Source: Calditrichota bacterium (lineage in GTDB: Bacteria > Calditrichota > Calditrichia > Calditrichales > J004). From it: DNA of 52,914 bases. The stretch's first letter is position 1; every line of letters begins with the position of its first letter. The position numbers and the translations under genes are program-made. The stretch is taken from positions 1 to 52,914 of the forward strand of contig JAJRVW010000008.1 in the NCBI GenBank assembly GCA_024277115.1, given 5' to 3'. Under the pieces are notes generated by a model, which was given only the letters and a program-made list of their open reading frames with translations, was not told where the DNA came from and ran no database searches. Below, in pieces: positions 17,035 through 25,393 of this stretch.

Positions 17035-17907
17035 TTAACTTACACGTTTAATTAAAAAGCTACTTAAAGCCCGTAATTCATTGGCCTTATCACCAAATAC
17101 ATCTAAAGATGCCAAAGCTTTTTCTGTATATTCTATTGCTTTTTTCTCTGCTTCTTTCTCGCCAACAAGCATTACAAAATTCATTTTGTCATGCTCTATA
17201 TCTTTGCCGACCGTTTTGACATCGCCAATCACATCCAGGATATCATCAACTATTTGAAAAGCAAAACCAATATTTTCTGAATAATCCTCAATGGCCTGTA
17301 ATTCGCTTTCGGAAGCCTTGCCAATTAGCGCGCCAGCCTTGCCCGCAGCAGTAAAAAGGGCTGCCGTTTTTTTCGCATTAATAAATTCCACGATACTATA
17401 ATCAATATTTTTACGCTTTAATTTAAGGTCCACAAACTGTCCCGCTGCCAACCCCTCAAACCCATACGAATGTGTCAAAATTTTTGCGATGGCATTACGT
17501 GTATCAAGGTCAATTGTCTCATCCTCCAAAACCAGGTTTACCGCACGGCCAAGCAAAGCGATACTGGCGCACAAGGCCACATCCTGGCCAAAAACAACAT
17601 GGTTTGCAGGTTTGCCACGGCGGAGCTGCGAATCGTCCATGTAAGGTAAATCATCCATAATTAACGATGCCGCATGGATGAGCTCGACTGCACACGCTGT
17701 TTTGTTCATGGCATCTTGAGAGACACCAAACATATTCCCAACAAGATTTGTAAAAACCGCGCGCACACGTTTTCCACCACCGGCGGAGTAGGCTGCGGAT
17801 TTATACAGGCCATCGATCAAGGGTTCGTTATTTACCAGCGCTTTCTCAATCTCGCCATCAACGGTTCGTTTAATTTCCTCTAAAAATGTATTAATTTTTT
17901 CACTCAT
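17035..17907 (-). CDS. Type II polyprenyl diphosphate synthase (FPP/GGPP synthase)
   Basis: This 290-aa all-helical isoprenyl synthase has the first aspartate motif DDLPYMDD (85-92, DDxxxxD type) followed by RRGKP, and the second, DDILD, at 221-225. The fifth residue before the first motif is alanine (HAASLIMDD). Farnesyl synthases such as E. coli IspA have a bulky tyrosine there, so a C20 or longer product is favoured over C15; this is inference from family knowledge. A GAGGAAC ribosome-binding site precedes the ATG. It lies 14 bases after the PMT-like gene and is the likely source of the prenyl donor for the UbiA enzyme and the reductase. It could also serve general isoprenoid supply. Confidence 0.9.
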   Translation of the reverse strand: MSEKINTFLEEIKRTVDGEIEKALVNNEPLIDGLYKSAAYSAGGGKRVRAVFTNLVGNMFGVSQDAMNKTACAVELIHAASLIMDDLPYMDDSQLRRGKPANHVVFGQDVALCASIALLGRAVNLVLEDETIDLDTRNAIAKILTHSYGFEGLAAGQFVDLKLKRKNIDYSIVEFINAKKTAALFTAAGKAGALIGKASESELQAIEDYSENIGFAFQIVDDILDVIGDVKTVGKDIEHDKMNFVMLVGEKEAEKKAIEYTEKALASLDVFGDKANELRALSSFLIKRVS

Positions 17908-17921
17908 GTGAGTTCCTCAGG

Positions 17922-19550
17922 TTAAAAAGTATGAATTTTGTATAACCAATATTTTTTATCTGAAACAGTGCCATGGCCTACTTCAACAAAAGGCGTTGGT
18001 TCTGCTTCTACAATTTTTTCCAATAACGGGCGCTTGTTAAAATCGGCACCTTCCACTAAAAGATAATCCGCTTTTTGGAGTTTTAAATATACATCCAAAC
18101 CTTGCAGGGAAGCAAAGGGAACCGGACAATATTTTAATCCGCTAAAAAAGGCTGCTTGTGGCACCACCGCCGCTATTTTGCTATCCTTTTCAACCAGCTC
18201 AGATATTTTATTTGCAAGCTGCGGGTAATAATCTTTTTTCTGCATTTTTTTTAGGGTCTGCGTATATAAAGGCGCCAACATTAAAAAAATGAATACAGCT
18301 ATGACTAAAAACCTTAGTCCATCTTTTTTGACCATTTTTTTTAAGATTAAGTCCAGTGCCACTGCACCTGCTGCAAAAAAGAGAATTCCATAAGGGAGGA
18401 TCAGGTACAAAAAACGTTCTTCAATGTGCGTGACCAAATAGGCGCTTAACGGCGCGATCATCAAAAAACCATAAAGCAATAATCGCGCATTTGCCTTAAA
18501 TGATTTTCTAAATGTGACCATCCCTATCAAAAGAAGAAGAAGATAAACAGGTGGTGTGACAATTCCTTTTACCAACCTATATGCTACCAGCTTCAAATTA
18601 TAAAAAATATATTTTATTAGTTTTGAAAGCCCGCCACCCTTAACAGCCCCTTTGCTTTTAGAACTGTTCATCAAAGCAATTGTGGCCGGGTCTTTATACA
18701 GTAAGGCATGGGTTGCCAGCATGGATGAATCTGCCGAGAGCGCATAGCGGGCACGCAGGCCAATTTCTTTCGCATCAAGCTTTTGGCCGGATTTTTCCAT
18801 CAGCCTTTTTTGATGGGCCTGAAATTTTCCTTGCGCGCGCACATAATTTATTTTAGGGGAGATTGTAAAATAACCCAACTCCTGAGCAACACTCATTCCA
18901 TACAATCCGGAGCCGAGAACAAATATTGCCAAATGCGTAAATACAAATTTTACAGGGATTCTTTTTTTTATGGTCAGGAAAAACTGGATAAATAAAAATA
19001 GTATAAAAAACAGAATTGCTTCCGGGCGTGTTAAAAAGGCAATGACAAACAGTATGCCAAGAATGGTGATATTTTTATAAGTGGGCTGCTCAATAAAATA
19101 CCAGCCTTGCACAAAAATGGCCATCATTAAAAAAAGATAAAGCGCCTCTGTGGCCACCTGGCTCGAAACTGCGATCATCCCGGGATGCAGGGCAATCAAT
19201 AAGGCGGCATAATTTGCCCAATTTCCATCCGGCTTTAATTTTTTGACAAAACGGTAAACCCCAAATATGAGCAACAGGCCAAAAGCCAATGAAACAAATT
19301 TTCCGGCCAGCATCGCCGGGAAGATAAGGCTGAATAAACCCAATAAAAAAGGATAAAACGGCGGCTGGATTATATCCGGGAACTGGCTGCCATTACTCTC
19401 ATACTTAAACTCGTGCACAAGATTATATCCCAGGCTGGCATAATGTGTCCCATCCGGCGAAATATAATCTGAAGAAAACATAAACCACAAACGAATAACA
19501 GTGGCAAATAATAGAATGAATAATAATTTTTTATCTATTTTTCGGATCAT
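17922..19550 (-). CDS. PMT/ArnT-like membrane glycosyltransferase (GT39/GT83 type)
   Basis: This 542-aa protein has 10-12 hydrophobic segments. The first loop holds the acidic motif SSDYISPDGTHYASLGYNL, in the position of the catalytic acidic residue of protein O-mannosyltransferase and ArnT families. FLTRPEAILFF and EERFLYLILPYGILFF are typical later segments, and a soluble C-terminal domain of about 110 residues follows. Such enzymes use polyprenyl-phosphate sugars as donors and act on the periplasmic face. The downstream prenyl synthase and the upstream dolichol-phosphate-mannose-synthase-like domain (19661-21355) would fit a lipid-linked sugar route. The acceptor is unknown. Confidence 0.78.
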   Translation of the reverse strand: MIRKIDKKLLFILLFATVIRLWFMFSSDYISPDGTHYASLGYNLVHEFKYESNGSQFPDIIQPPFYPFLLGLFSLIFPAMLAGKFVSLAFGLLLIFGVYRFVKKLKPDGNWANYAALLIALHPGMIAVSSQVATEALYLFLMMAIFVQGWYFIEQPTYKNITILGILFVIAFLTRPEAILFFILFLFIQFFLTIKKRIPVKFVFTHLAIFVLGSGLYGMSVAQELGYFTISPKINYVRAQGKFQAHQKRLMEKSGQKLDAKEIGLRARYALSADSSMLATHALLYKDPATIALMNSSKSKGAVKGGGLSKLIKYIFYNLKLVAYRLVKGIVTPPVYLLLLLIGMVTFRKSFKANARLLLYGFLMIAPLSAYLVTHIEERFLYLILPYGILFFAAGAVALDLILKKMVKKDGLRFLVIAVFIFLMLAPLYTQTLKKMQKKDYYPQLANKISELVEKDSKIAAVVPQAAFFSGLKYCPVPFASLQGLDVYLKLQKADYLLVEGADFNKRPLLEKIVEAEPTPFVEVGHGTVSDKKYWLYKIHTF

Positions 19551-19660
19551 TAAAAATAGTTCTGTAGGCTAAAATTAGGCTTGCGCTTTTGGGAATAAGC
19601 AAGGGGCTAATAAACAGGTGCAAATTATAAGTTGGAAAATGGTCTATAATAAATTATTAC

Positions 19661-21355
19661 CTACATGTGTTTTGTAGATTTTGAAATATCCCACACAAAT
19701 GGGTTTTTGTCCCGCAAATAAAAATCGATCATGCCCATAAAACGTGAATAGGCCTCGACCGTCATTAACAGCCCCATATAGAAAATATGTTCGGGGTTCC
19801 ATTTTTGACTTTTTAAAACATAGCCAAAAATATTACCGGAGCTTTGGGTAAACACCTCGTGCCCCATTGTTGCAGCTAAATGACGATGTCCCGATGCAAT
19901 CCGGCGGCGTTGTTTGATAAAATCCCGCACTGTCTCCGGGCCTTTATTATGCAAGATTGCTTTATCGGCATAAGCCAGTTTCAAACCTTCTTTATTCAGG
20001 ATGCCTTCGATGGCCGCCTCGTCAACAGAGGTATATTTGGGAATACGTGGCACCAGGTTCCGAAAGGCGATCATCTCACCACATTTTGGATGGTCTAATG
20101 CCATATCATGGTGCAGCTCCCACAATCGGTGAACAGAATACCCCACAAAACTTTTTCGGTCATTTACAGGAATTGGGTGCACACCGCACATGCCAACATC
20201 TTTATCCTTAAACGTTTTGATCATCTCCTCAACGGTATAAGGCTCGGTCACGGTATCAGAACTTTCAACGATTGTAATATCCCCCGAGGCGATTGCCAAA
20301 AAATCATTTATGGCCGCTGCTTTGCCCATCCTGCTGGCCTGTACAATTAGTTTAACACGATTGTCTTTTTGCTCATATTCACGTACAATTTCATTTGTAC
20401 GATCTGTTGAACCGGACGATACGACAATAATTTCTTTTATATAGCCGCTTTTTAAATCCTGGTTCAATAATCCATCGAGGCATTTACCGACCAGTTTTTC
20501 TTCATTATAAGCCATCACACCGATGCTGATGGAATAATTATCTTTTACCTCAAACTCTCCGCCATTTTTTAATTTGGCGGGATTAATCAACTCGTCATAT
20601 TCTTCTACAAAACGTTCATATTCTTTTTTAAGATAGACAAGGTGCCGGAATATCTCCAGGATAGGCGCACTGTAACGCAATACATACAAAAATGTGCGCA
20701 ACTTATTTTGTGTGCCTACTTTCGAGACACGGTCCAGCGTATCCCGGTAGACAAAAGGAATTTCTTTTACCCTTTTCCGCGCCTGGTAGGTAAGGTGCAG
20801 GAGTTGAATTTGGATGATATAACCTTCATGATGCAATGCCGCAAGGTCGATTTCTTCAATTACAGAACGGCGATAACAGCGGAACCCCGACGTAAAATCC
20901 CAAATGGGTTTAACAAGCACATAAGAGACATACATGCTGGCCAGTTTACTAACCAAAAGTTTTCTAAAGCGCCAGCCCTCAACCCTAACACCGTCGATAT
21001 AGCGGCTGCCAATAACCAGGTCATAGTCTTCTGCTTTTTCCAGAAAATCTTTAATATATCCCGCCCCATGCGATCCATTGCCATCCATTGTTATAATTGG
21101 ATCATAGTCGCCTTTCATGGCCTCCTGAAAACCCAGTTTTAAGGCATTGCCAAATCCGTTTCTTTCGGGTTGGTCAATAAGTTTTAGATTGGGGTGATTA
21201 TTTTGCATCCGTTGTATATTTTCGCGGCTGCCATCAGTCGACATGGCATCTACAACGATGATGTCAAAATCAAATTTTAATAAAAAAAGACTCTTTAGTA
21301 CTTTTTCTATTCGGGGCGATTCATTTAACGAAGGGATTATAACAACTGGTTTCAT
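19661..21355 (-). CDS. Tandem GT2 protein: DPM-synthase-like domain fused to a second GT2
   Basis: This protein of about 564 aa joins two GT-A domains. The first (1-230) starts VVIIPSLNE, has VVDAMSTDGS, the dolichol-phosphate-mannose-synthase-like TMDGNGSH and IGSRYIDG, and probably loads a sugar on polyprenyl phosphate. The second (about 265-480) starts SIGVMAYNEE and has VVSSGSTDRTNEIV and VESSDTV. The frame can be extended to a GTG at 21394. The ATG at 21355 is preferred because it begins right at the GT2 fold and lies eight bases past the upstream stop instead of overlapping it by 32. The PMT-like gene downstream could use the product. Both domains keep the nucleotide-binding acidic residues. 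Confidence 0.83.
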   Translation of the reverse strand: MKPVVIIPSLNESPRIEKVLKSLFLLKFDFDIIVVDAMSTDGSRENIQRMQNNHPNLKLIDQPERNGFGNALKLGFQEAMKGDYDPIITMDGNGSHGAGYIKDFLEKAEDYDLVIGSRYIDGVRVEGWRFRKLLVSKLASMYVSYVLVKPIWDFTSGFRCYRRSVIEEIDLAALHHEGYIIQIQLLHLTYQARKRVKEIPFVYRDTLDRVSKVGTQNKLRTFLYVLRYSAPILEIFRHLVYLKKEYERFVEEYDELINPAKLKNGGEFEVKDNYSISIGVMAYNEEKLVGKCLDGLLNQDLKSGYIKEIIVVSSGSTDRTNEIVREYEQKDNRVKLIVQASRMGKAAAINDFLAIASGDITIVESSDTVTEPYTVEEMIKTFKDKDVGMCGVHPIPVNDRKSFVGYSVHRLWELHHDMALDHPKCGEMIAFRNLVPRIPKYTSVDEAAIEGILNKEGLKLAYADKAILHNKGPETVRDFIKQRRRIASGHRHLAATMGHEVFTQSSGNIFGYVLKSQKWNPEHIFYMGLLMTVEAYSRFMGMIDFYLRDKNPFVWDISKSTKHM

Positions 21356-21362
21356 GTTTTCT

Positions 21363-22265
21363 TTACTTAGATTGGGGGCCGGGTTTAAAGACACCTTTTA
21401 CAAATCCTGCCGACCAGGGAATGAGGCCGTAAGCAAAAATAAAAATTGCCGATGGATGCCCGGTAATGATCGAGCGTTTCAACTTCCAAAAGACGGTAAG
21501 CGTCCTAAACCATTTAACTACGGGTATAAACGGTATAAAAATAAGTGTCTTTAATTTACTTCGTGCAATTGTTGAGCCTTCGAGTGGCAAAATATTTAAC
21601 ATGGTGGAGGTAATACAGCCAACATTTTTTTGGTGCTTTACAAAATCTTTTAACGTGGTACGATGGTTATGCGATACCTGGGCATCGGGATTAAACAAAA
21701 TGGTACCGCCCGCCTTACCGAGCCTGTAATTAAAATCGAGGTCTTCCTGCGGATAATAATTGGGATTAAAGCCACCAAGTTCTTCAAGGTATTTTCTTTT
21801 GTAAGAAATATTACATGTCGGGATATGCGAAACTGTCCGGCTGCCCTGCTCGGGGATAAACTCGCGGAACTCGGCCATATAACCGGCCCAGGCCACGTTA
21901 TTTTTAGGGTCGTTGCCATTAATCACGCCACCGCCAATTCCGGCATGGTCTGTTGTTTCGTGCATCGAAACCATTTTCTCGATCCAGTCCGGCTGGGCAA
22001 CACAATCGGAGTCGATAAATAAAATATATTTACCCGTGCTCTCTTTTAAACCAAGGTTACGCGCCGTGCCCGGATCGGTTTTTTGTGGCAAGTGAATGTA
22101 TTTTATATCCGGAAATTTAGACCGGACAATCTCGGGTGTTTTGTCTTCGGAGCTATCGACCAAAATTATTTCATAAGGTTCTGAATAGGTCTGGTTTTTA
22201 AGCGCGGTCAAAACCGGCCCGATGGTTGTTTCCGAATTATAAGATGGCAATATAACTGAAATCAT
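21363..22265 (-). CDS. GT2 glycosyltransferase
   Basis: This 300-aa GT-A enzyme starts MISVILPSYNSETTIGPVL, with VDSSEDKTPEIV, then the DxD-type FIDSDCVAQPDW (about 93-104). NISYKR and GGFNPNYYPQEDLDFNYRLG supply the acceptor-site acidic pair. The C-terminus carries hydrophobic segments that may anchor it to the membrane. It is directly upstream of the tandem GT2 gene and likely co-translated. A family A palindrome separates it from the methyltransferase gene upstream. The sugar and linkage are not predictable. Confidence 0.86.
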   Translation of the reverse strand: MISVILPSYNSETTIGPVLTALKNQTYSEPYEIILVDSSEDKTPEIVRSKFPDIKYIHLPQKTDPGTARNLGLKESTGKYILFIDSDCVAQPDWIEKMVSMHETTDHAGIGGGVINGNDPKNNVAWAGYMAEFREFIPEQGSRTVSHIPTCNISYKRKYLEELGGFNPNYYPQEDLDFNYRLGKAGGTILFNPDAQVSHNHRTTLKDFVKHQKNVGCITSTMLNILPLEGSTIARSKLKTLIFIPFIPVVKWFRTLTVFWKLKRSIITGHPSAIFIFAYGLIPWSAGFVKGVFKPGPQSK

Positions 22266-22275
22266 AGTTTAATTT

Positions 22276-22300
22276 GTAGTGACAGAACCGTATTCTGTCA
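22276..22300. repeat. Palindromic intergenic repeat, family A (copy 3, short)
   Basis: GTAGTGACAGAAC is followed by GTATTCTGTCA, forming a GACAGAA/TTCTGTC hairpin with a five-base loop. It represents a half-element of the family seen at 5211 and 15467. Confidence 0.65.
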
Positions 22301-22312
22301 AGTTTATATTTG

Positions 22313-23185
22313 TCAATTTTGTGGCTCAAAAATAAACCAGCGGTGATGCCCCCATACTTGTTTTATAGGGAACGGGGCTTTTTCCAGGAAATCATATTTG
22401 AGGATATTTTCTTCCAAACCGGGATTTGTACCTTTAAAAAAATCAACGATACATTTTTTTTCAAAAGTTGTTTCGCCACCTTCCTGGTCTTCTTTAACAA
22501 GGAAACCCAAACCGGCCTTACGCAGCATGTCCTCTTTTTTCATGGCAATATCGGGCCAGGGCGGAATATCCAAATAGCCGGCTTTTTTCTTCTTCCAGCC
22601 ATTTTGTTCAAATAGCGGGACAAAGTTTTTGGGTAAAATATTTTTAATATAAAAATCCGGGATAACTTCATTATTAAATTTTGTACGCAGGTGATAGCCA
22701 AAACCATTGGCGTTGGGCACACAGATAAAAACCACTTTTTTAGTGGCCTTGCAAAGCGCGGCGATATAATCCGGCATATTTTTTACAAACCAGAGGCTGG
22801 CAAAATTCCAGCTCATATCAAATTCTTCCGAGCTAAAAGGGACATCGCCGGCATCATTAATTTTTTGCAATTTTACGGACAGGGGCACGCTGTCCCACAC
22901 TTTTTGGGATTTTTCGATACGCTCGTCATTTGTATCCAATACCGTAGGCGTAATACCCTGCGCCGACCACCAGATGCTGTTGATCAAAGAGACGCCCGTC
23001 ATGCCAAAGCTGGGCGTTTCTAAAATACTTTGCACATTATATTTTTCTTTTAATTTTATAAAATACCGGTGCAGGATAAAGCGTTCATAGGTCGTCCCGA
23101 TACCTTCGTCCATGTGCTCATAATATTCCGGCCATGTATCTAAAATACTTAGGACCGTCGAGGTTTTTCTTTCCTTAGTTTCCAT
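22313..23185 (-). CDS. SAM-dependent methyltransferase-like protein
   Basis: This 290-aa protein has the layout of a class I methyltransferase. SILETPSFGMTG stands where the glycine-rich motif I is expected but is degenerate. TPTVLDTNDERIEKSQ resembles the acidic second strand, VPFSSEEFDMSWNFASLWFV motif IV, and VVFICVPNANGFGYH the next strand. The altered motif I makes the SAM-binding call less certain than for the methyltransferase at 5271. Its start overlaps the end of the SDR gene by 11 bases, so the pair is co-translated. It may methylate a sugar intermediate or be a non-catalytic relative. Confidence 0.62.
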   Translation of the reverse strand: METKERKTSTVLSILDTWPEYYEHMDEGIGTTYERFILHRYFIKLKEKYNVQSILETPSFGMTGVSLINSIWWSAQGITPTVLDTNDERIEKSQKVWDSVPLSVKLQKINDAGDVPFSSEEFDMSWNFASLWFVKNMPDYIAALCKATKKVVFICVPNANGFGYHLRTKFNNEVIPDFYIKNILPKNFVPLFEQNGWKKKKAGYLDIPPWPDIAMKKEDMLRKAGLGFLVKEDQEGGETTFEKKCIVDFFKGTNPGLEENILKYDFLEKAPFPIKQVWGHHRWFIFEPQN

Positions 23186-24131
23186 CGATTACGCTTTCTA
23201 TACTAGTTAATGTATCTACCGCCTGGTAGTTAAGCTCATCGACCGTTTTTTGAATATCATAATACCAATTTCGGCTAATCAGCTTAATACTTGTATTAAA
23301 CTTTTGCATACCTAAAACGGTTAATAAAATTGTACTTAACCTGTAAATTATGCCAGGCACTTTATAAATTCCCGGATAATCCTCGTGCGAGACAATATTA
23401 GAAATTTTGTTGACCAGTTCCCTTAAAACGACCGGGTCCTTATCCGCGACGTGATAGATTTTTCCGGCCCAGGCCCCGCTTTCGATCATCGATGATACAA
23501 GCGTGGCAAAAGCATTTACATCAAGCAGGTGCAATTTTACCGTTCCGGATGGCAGGATTAATTTTTTCCCGGCAACCATCGAGATCATTTTAGGAATAAA
23601 ACCATCGTCCCGCGGGCCATAGGTAATTGTCGGGCGGAGAACACATGTTTTCAAGTTGGCGCAATTTTCGGCCAAAACCCTTTTTTCCGATTCGTACTTG
23701 GTTTGATGATAGAGCCCGTCTGCACGTGGCTTATCATCGGGGGCGGCGGGCACTTTTTTGGGAATGCTGCCCAGGACGCCCACTGTACTGCAATAAATAA
23801 ATTTGCCCACATTTCGGTTTTTTGCAAAATCCAATAAAGCCTGTGTCCCGCCCACATTAATTTTTGTATAGTCGTTCAAAGTCCCCATCCCGGCGCCGCG
23901 AATAGAAGCAAAATGTAAAATCACATCAATCTTTGTATCAATATTTTTTAGAAGAGCGGGATCATAAAAATCTCCGGTTAAAATATTTAATTGTGCGTTC
24001 GCTTTAAAATGAGAAATTTTACGTTCGGATTCTTTACGGATCGGGGCGAAAAGAGTGTGCCCGTCTTCCAGCAGCTTTTCTGCAATATGTGAACCTATAA
24101 ATCCGCTAATACCACTAATTAAAATATTCAT
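23175..24131 (-). CDS. NAD-dependent epimerase/dehydratase (extended SDR)
   Basis: This 318-aa protein has the Rossmann motif GISGFIG at 7-13 and the strand ILHFASIRG near 71-79. CSTVGVLG supplies the catalytic serine/threonine, Y141-x-x-x-K145 (YHQTK) is the active site, and VLRPTITYGPRDDG follows, as usual in extended SDRs. Enzymes of this family interconvert nucleotide sugars or reduce sugar intermediates. The start overlaps the deacetylase stop by 4 bases. It forms a co-translated trio with the deacetylase-like and methyltransferase-like genes, a likely sugar-tailoring unit. The exact reaction is unknown. Confidence 0.85.
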   Translation of the reverse strand: MNILISGISGFIGSHIAEKLLEDGHTLFAPIRKESERKISHFKANAQLNILTGDFYDPALLKNIDTKIDVILHFASIRGAGMGTLNDYTKINVGGTQALLDFAKNRNVGKFIYCSTVGVLGSIPKKVPAAPDDKPRADGLYHQTKYESEKRVLAENCANLKTCVLRPTITYGPRDDGFIPKMISMVAGKKLILPSGTVKLHLLDVNAFATLVSSMIESGAWAGKIYHVADKDPVVLRELVNKISNIVSHEDYPGIYKVPGIIYRLSTILLTVLGMQKFNTSIKLISRNWYYDIQKTVDELNYQAVDTLTSIESVIDGN

Positions 24132-25090
24132 CGATTATAGATTTTCGGGGTTTCATTTAGGGTGATATAATTAATGGAATGATTTTTATTTAACCACTCA
24201 AAATAATCATCCAACTGTTTTAAATACCTGTTTACATCTTCCTCGGTTTTACAATACTTTGATCCATTGGGCATCAACTCATTGGAATGAAACATCATAT
24301 TTAAAAAAGAAACACCCTTTTTTATAAAAGCGTCACTCAGTTGTTTCATCTGTTTTAGACTGGCATAGGATGGCCTTAACCAAAACATGTCAATATCAAA
24401 AACTTTACTTAAAATTCGGCGGATTCCAATATTGGGCAAATCGTTATAATTTGATTCCAATAGTTTGGGAATATTACGGTTAAAACCAACAGTAAGCGGC
24501 ACTTCCAGTAATTTTGCCTGGCCTGCTTTCATAACATCCACATAATCAAGCTGATAGGGTTCTATTGATTCCCTATAACCGAAGGATGCCTCATAAGATT
24601 GTTTTGCTTCACGGAAAGGCACCACGCTTGTATCAACAGTGTAGTCCAAATCTTCCAGCACTTTTATAGTGGAAGCATCAAATCCGTAGCGGCCGGCACG
24701 GTAAGTACACGGTCTTTCTTTAATGGCCTCGGCGATGGTTTGGGTCAGCAATTCCATTTTTTTAAATTGAAGTTCAACCGGCAAATTATGGGTTAGGGAG
24801 TTTTCTACACAGGGTTTCTCTTCGTATGGTGGATTTACCCAGGGATGCAGGTGTGTGCCTATTTCGGCATCGTGCCCGTCTTTATAACCTTTCAGGATTT
24901 TTACAGCGTCCTTGTCGATGGCCACAGGGTAATCAATAAGATAGGTTGCCTTTACACCATGCTTATCAAAAACAGCCTGAAGGGGATCGAGCCACTTTAT
25001 ATTTTCGACGGTATAATGGGTATGGTCTTTATAATCACTGCCCCATTCCCGCTCTTCTTCGGTATCGATTGTAACAATAAAATTTGTCAT
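24128..25090 (-). CDS. WalW-like polysaccharide deacetylase family protein
   Basis: This 320-aa protein has the NodB-like fold. Motif 1 is IVTIDTEEE (D9 in the position of the catalytic base), motif 2 is EIGTHLHPW with H80 and H82 as likely metal ligands, and motif 3 is TYRAGRYG (129-136). FHSNELMPNGSKY in the C-terminus resembles the late histidine motif. There is no signal peptide, so it probably acts in the cytoplasm. It is one of two deacetylase-type genes here (the other is broken at 34670-35689). Removal of acetyl groups from N-acetylated sugars is the family function; the substrate is unknown. Confidence 0.8.
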   Translation of the reverse strand: MTNFIVTIDTEEEREWGSDYKDHTHYTVENIKWLDPLQAVFDKHGVKATYLIDYPVAIDKDAVKILKGYKDGHDAEIGTHLHPWVNPPYEEKPCVENSLTHNLPVELQFKKMELLTQTIAEAIKERPCTYRAGRYGFDASTIKVLEDLDYTVDTSVVPFREAKQSYEASFGYRESIEPYQLDYVDVMKAGQAKLLEVPLTVGFNRNIPKLLESNYNDLPNIGIRRILSKVFDIDMFWLRPSYASLKQMKQLSDAFIKKGVSFLNMMFHSNELMPNGSKYCKTEEDVNRYLKQLDDYFEWLNKNHSINYITLNETPKIYNR

Positions 25091-25183
25091 TAAGATTTTA
25101 TCTTGGATGATGATTTTGTTTTTATTTAACCTGAGTTCGGCCTAAGAGGATTTGTAAAAACAATCCTGTAAAATAGCATAAAT

Positions 25184-25239
25184 GTCATGCTGTAAGCATC
25201 TTTTCTCGTTATAAGCGAAAAAGATTCCTACGGAATGAC
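25184..25239. repeat. Imperfect palindromic repeat, family C (copy 2)
   Basis: GTCATGCTGTAAGCATCTTTT faces an inverted GTCATTCCGTAGGAATCTTTT copy; 17 of the 21 arm positions agree. It shares its arm consensus with the element at 12116-12188. Confidence 0.68.
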
Positions 25240-25285
25240 TTTTCGGTGAGCATAATTTCTTATATCGAACTCACGTTATTTAGGA

Positions 25286-25318
25286 AAAATGATTCCATCG
25301 CTTACAGTGACGGAATCA
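25286..25318 (-). terminator. Hairpin terminator after the secreted lyase-like gene
   Basis: A perfect 9-bp stem (AATGATTCC/GGAATCATT) extends inward with TCGCT/AGTGA after one mismatch, around a three-base loop. On the minus strand it runs into TTTTT. It is 76 bases past the stop of the 25394-27904 gene. Confidence 0.82.
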
Positions 25319-25393
25319 TTAAAAAGAATTTAAATTAGTTTTAAGTAGGAGAGATAAATTTATACAATATAACTAATTACAGGTGAAAAGCTT

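Larger units (their letters stand above)
25091..25393. other. Non-coding gap of 303 bases
   Basis: The stretch between the deacetylase-like gene and the secreted lyase-like gene holds no convincing coding frame. It contains a family C palindrome (25184-25239) and a terminator hairpin (25286-25318). A promoter for the leftward SDR/deacetylase operon is expected near 25100-25180, but no confident -35/-10 pair was recognised. Confidence 0.6.

Noticed and set aside
2458-17907. Complete archaeal ether-lipid pathway
   Set aside because: Prenyl synthase, UbiA and reductase are present, but no geranylgeranylglyceryl-phosphate synthase or sn-glycerol-1-phosphate dehydrogenase was found in the window, so this is kept only as an alternative.
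20642-21142. Plus-strand 166-codon open frame inside the tandem GT2 gene
   Set aside because: It is antisense to a conserved glycosyltransferase and shows no recognisable motif.
5211-25239. CRISPR array
   Set aside because: The repeats are palindromic, far apart and without regular spacers; no cas genes are present.
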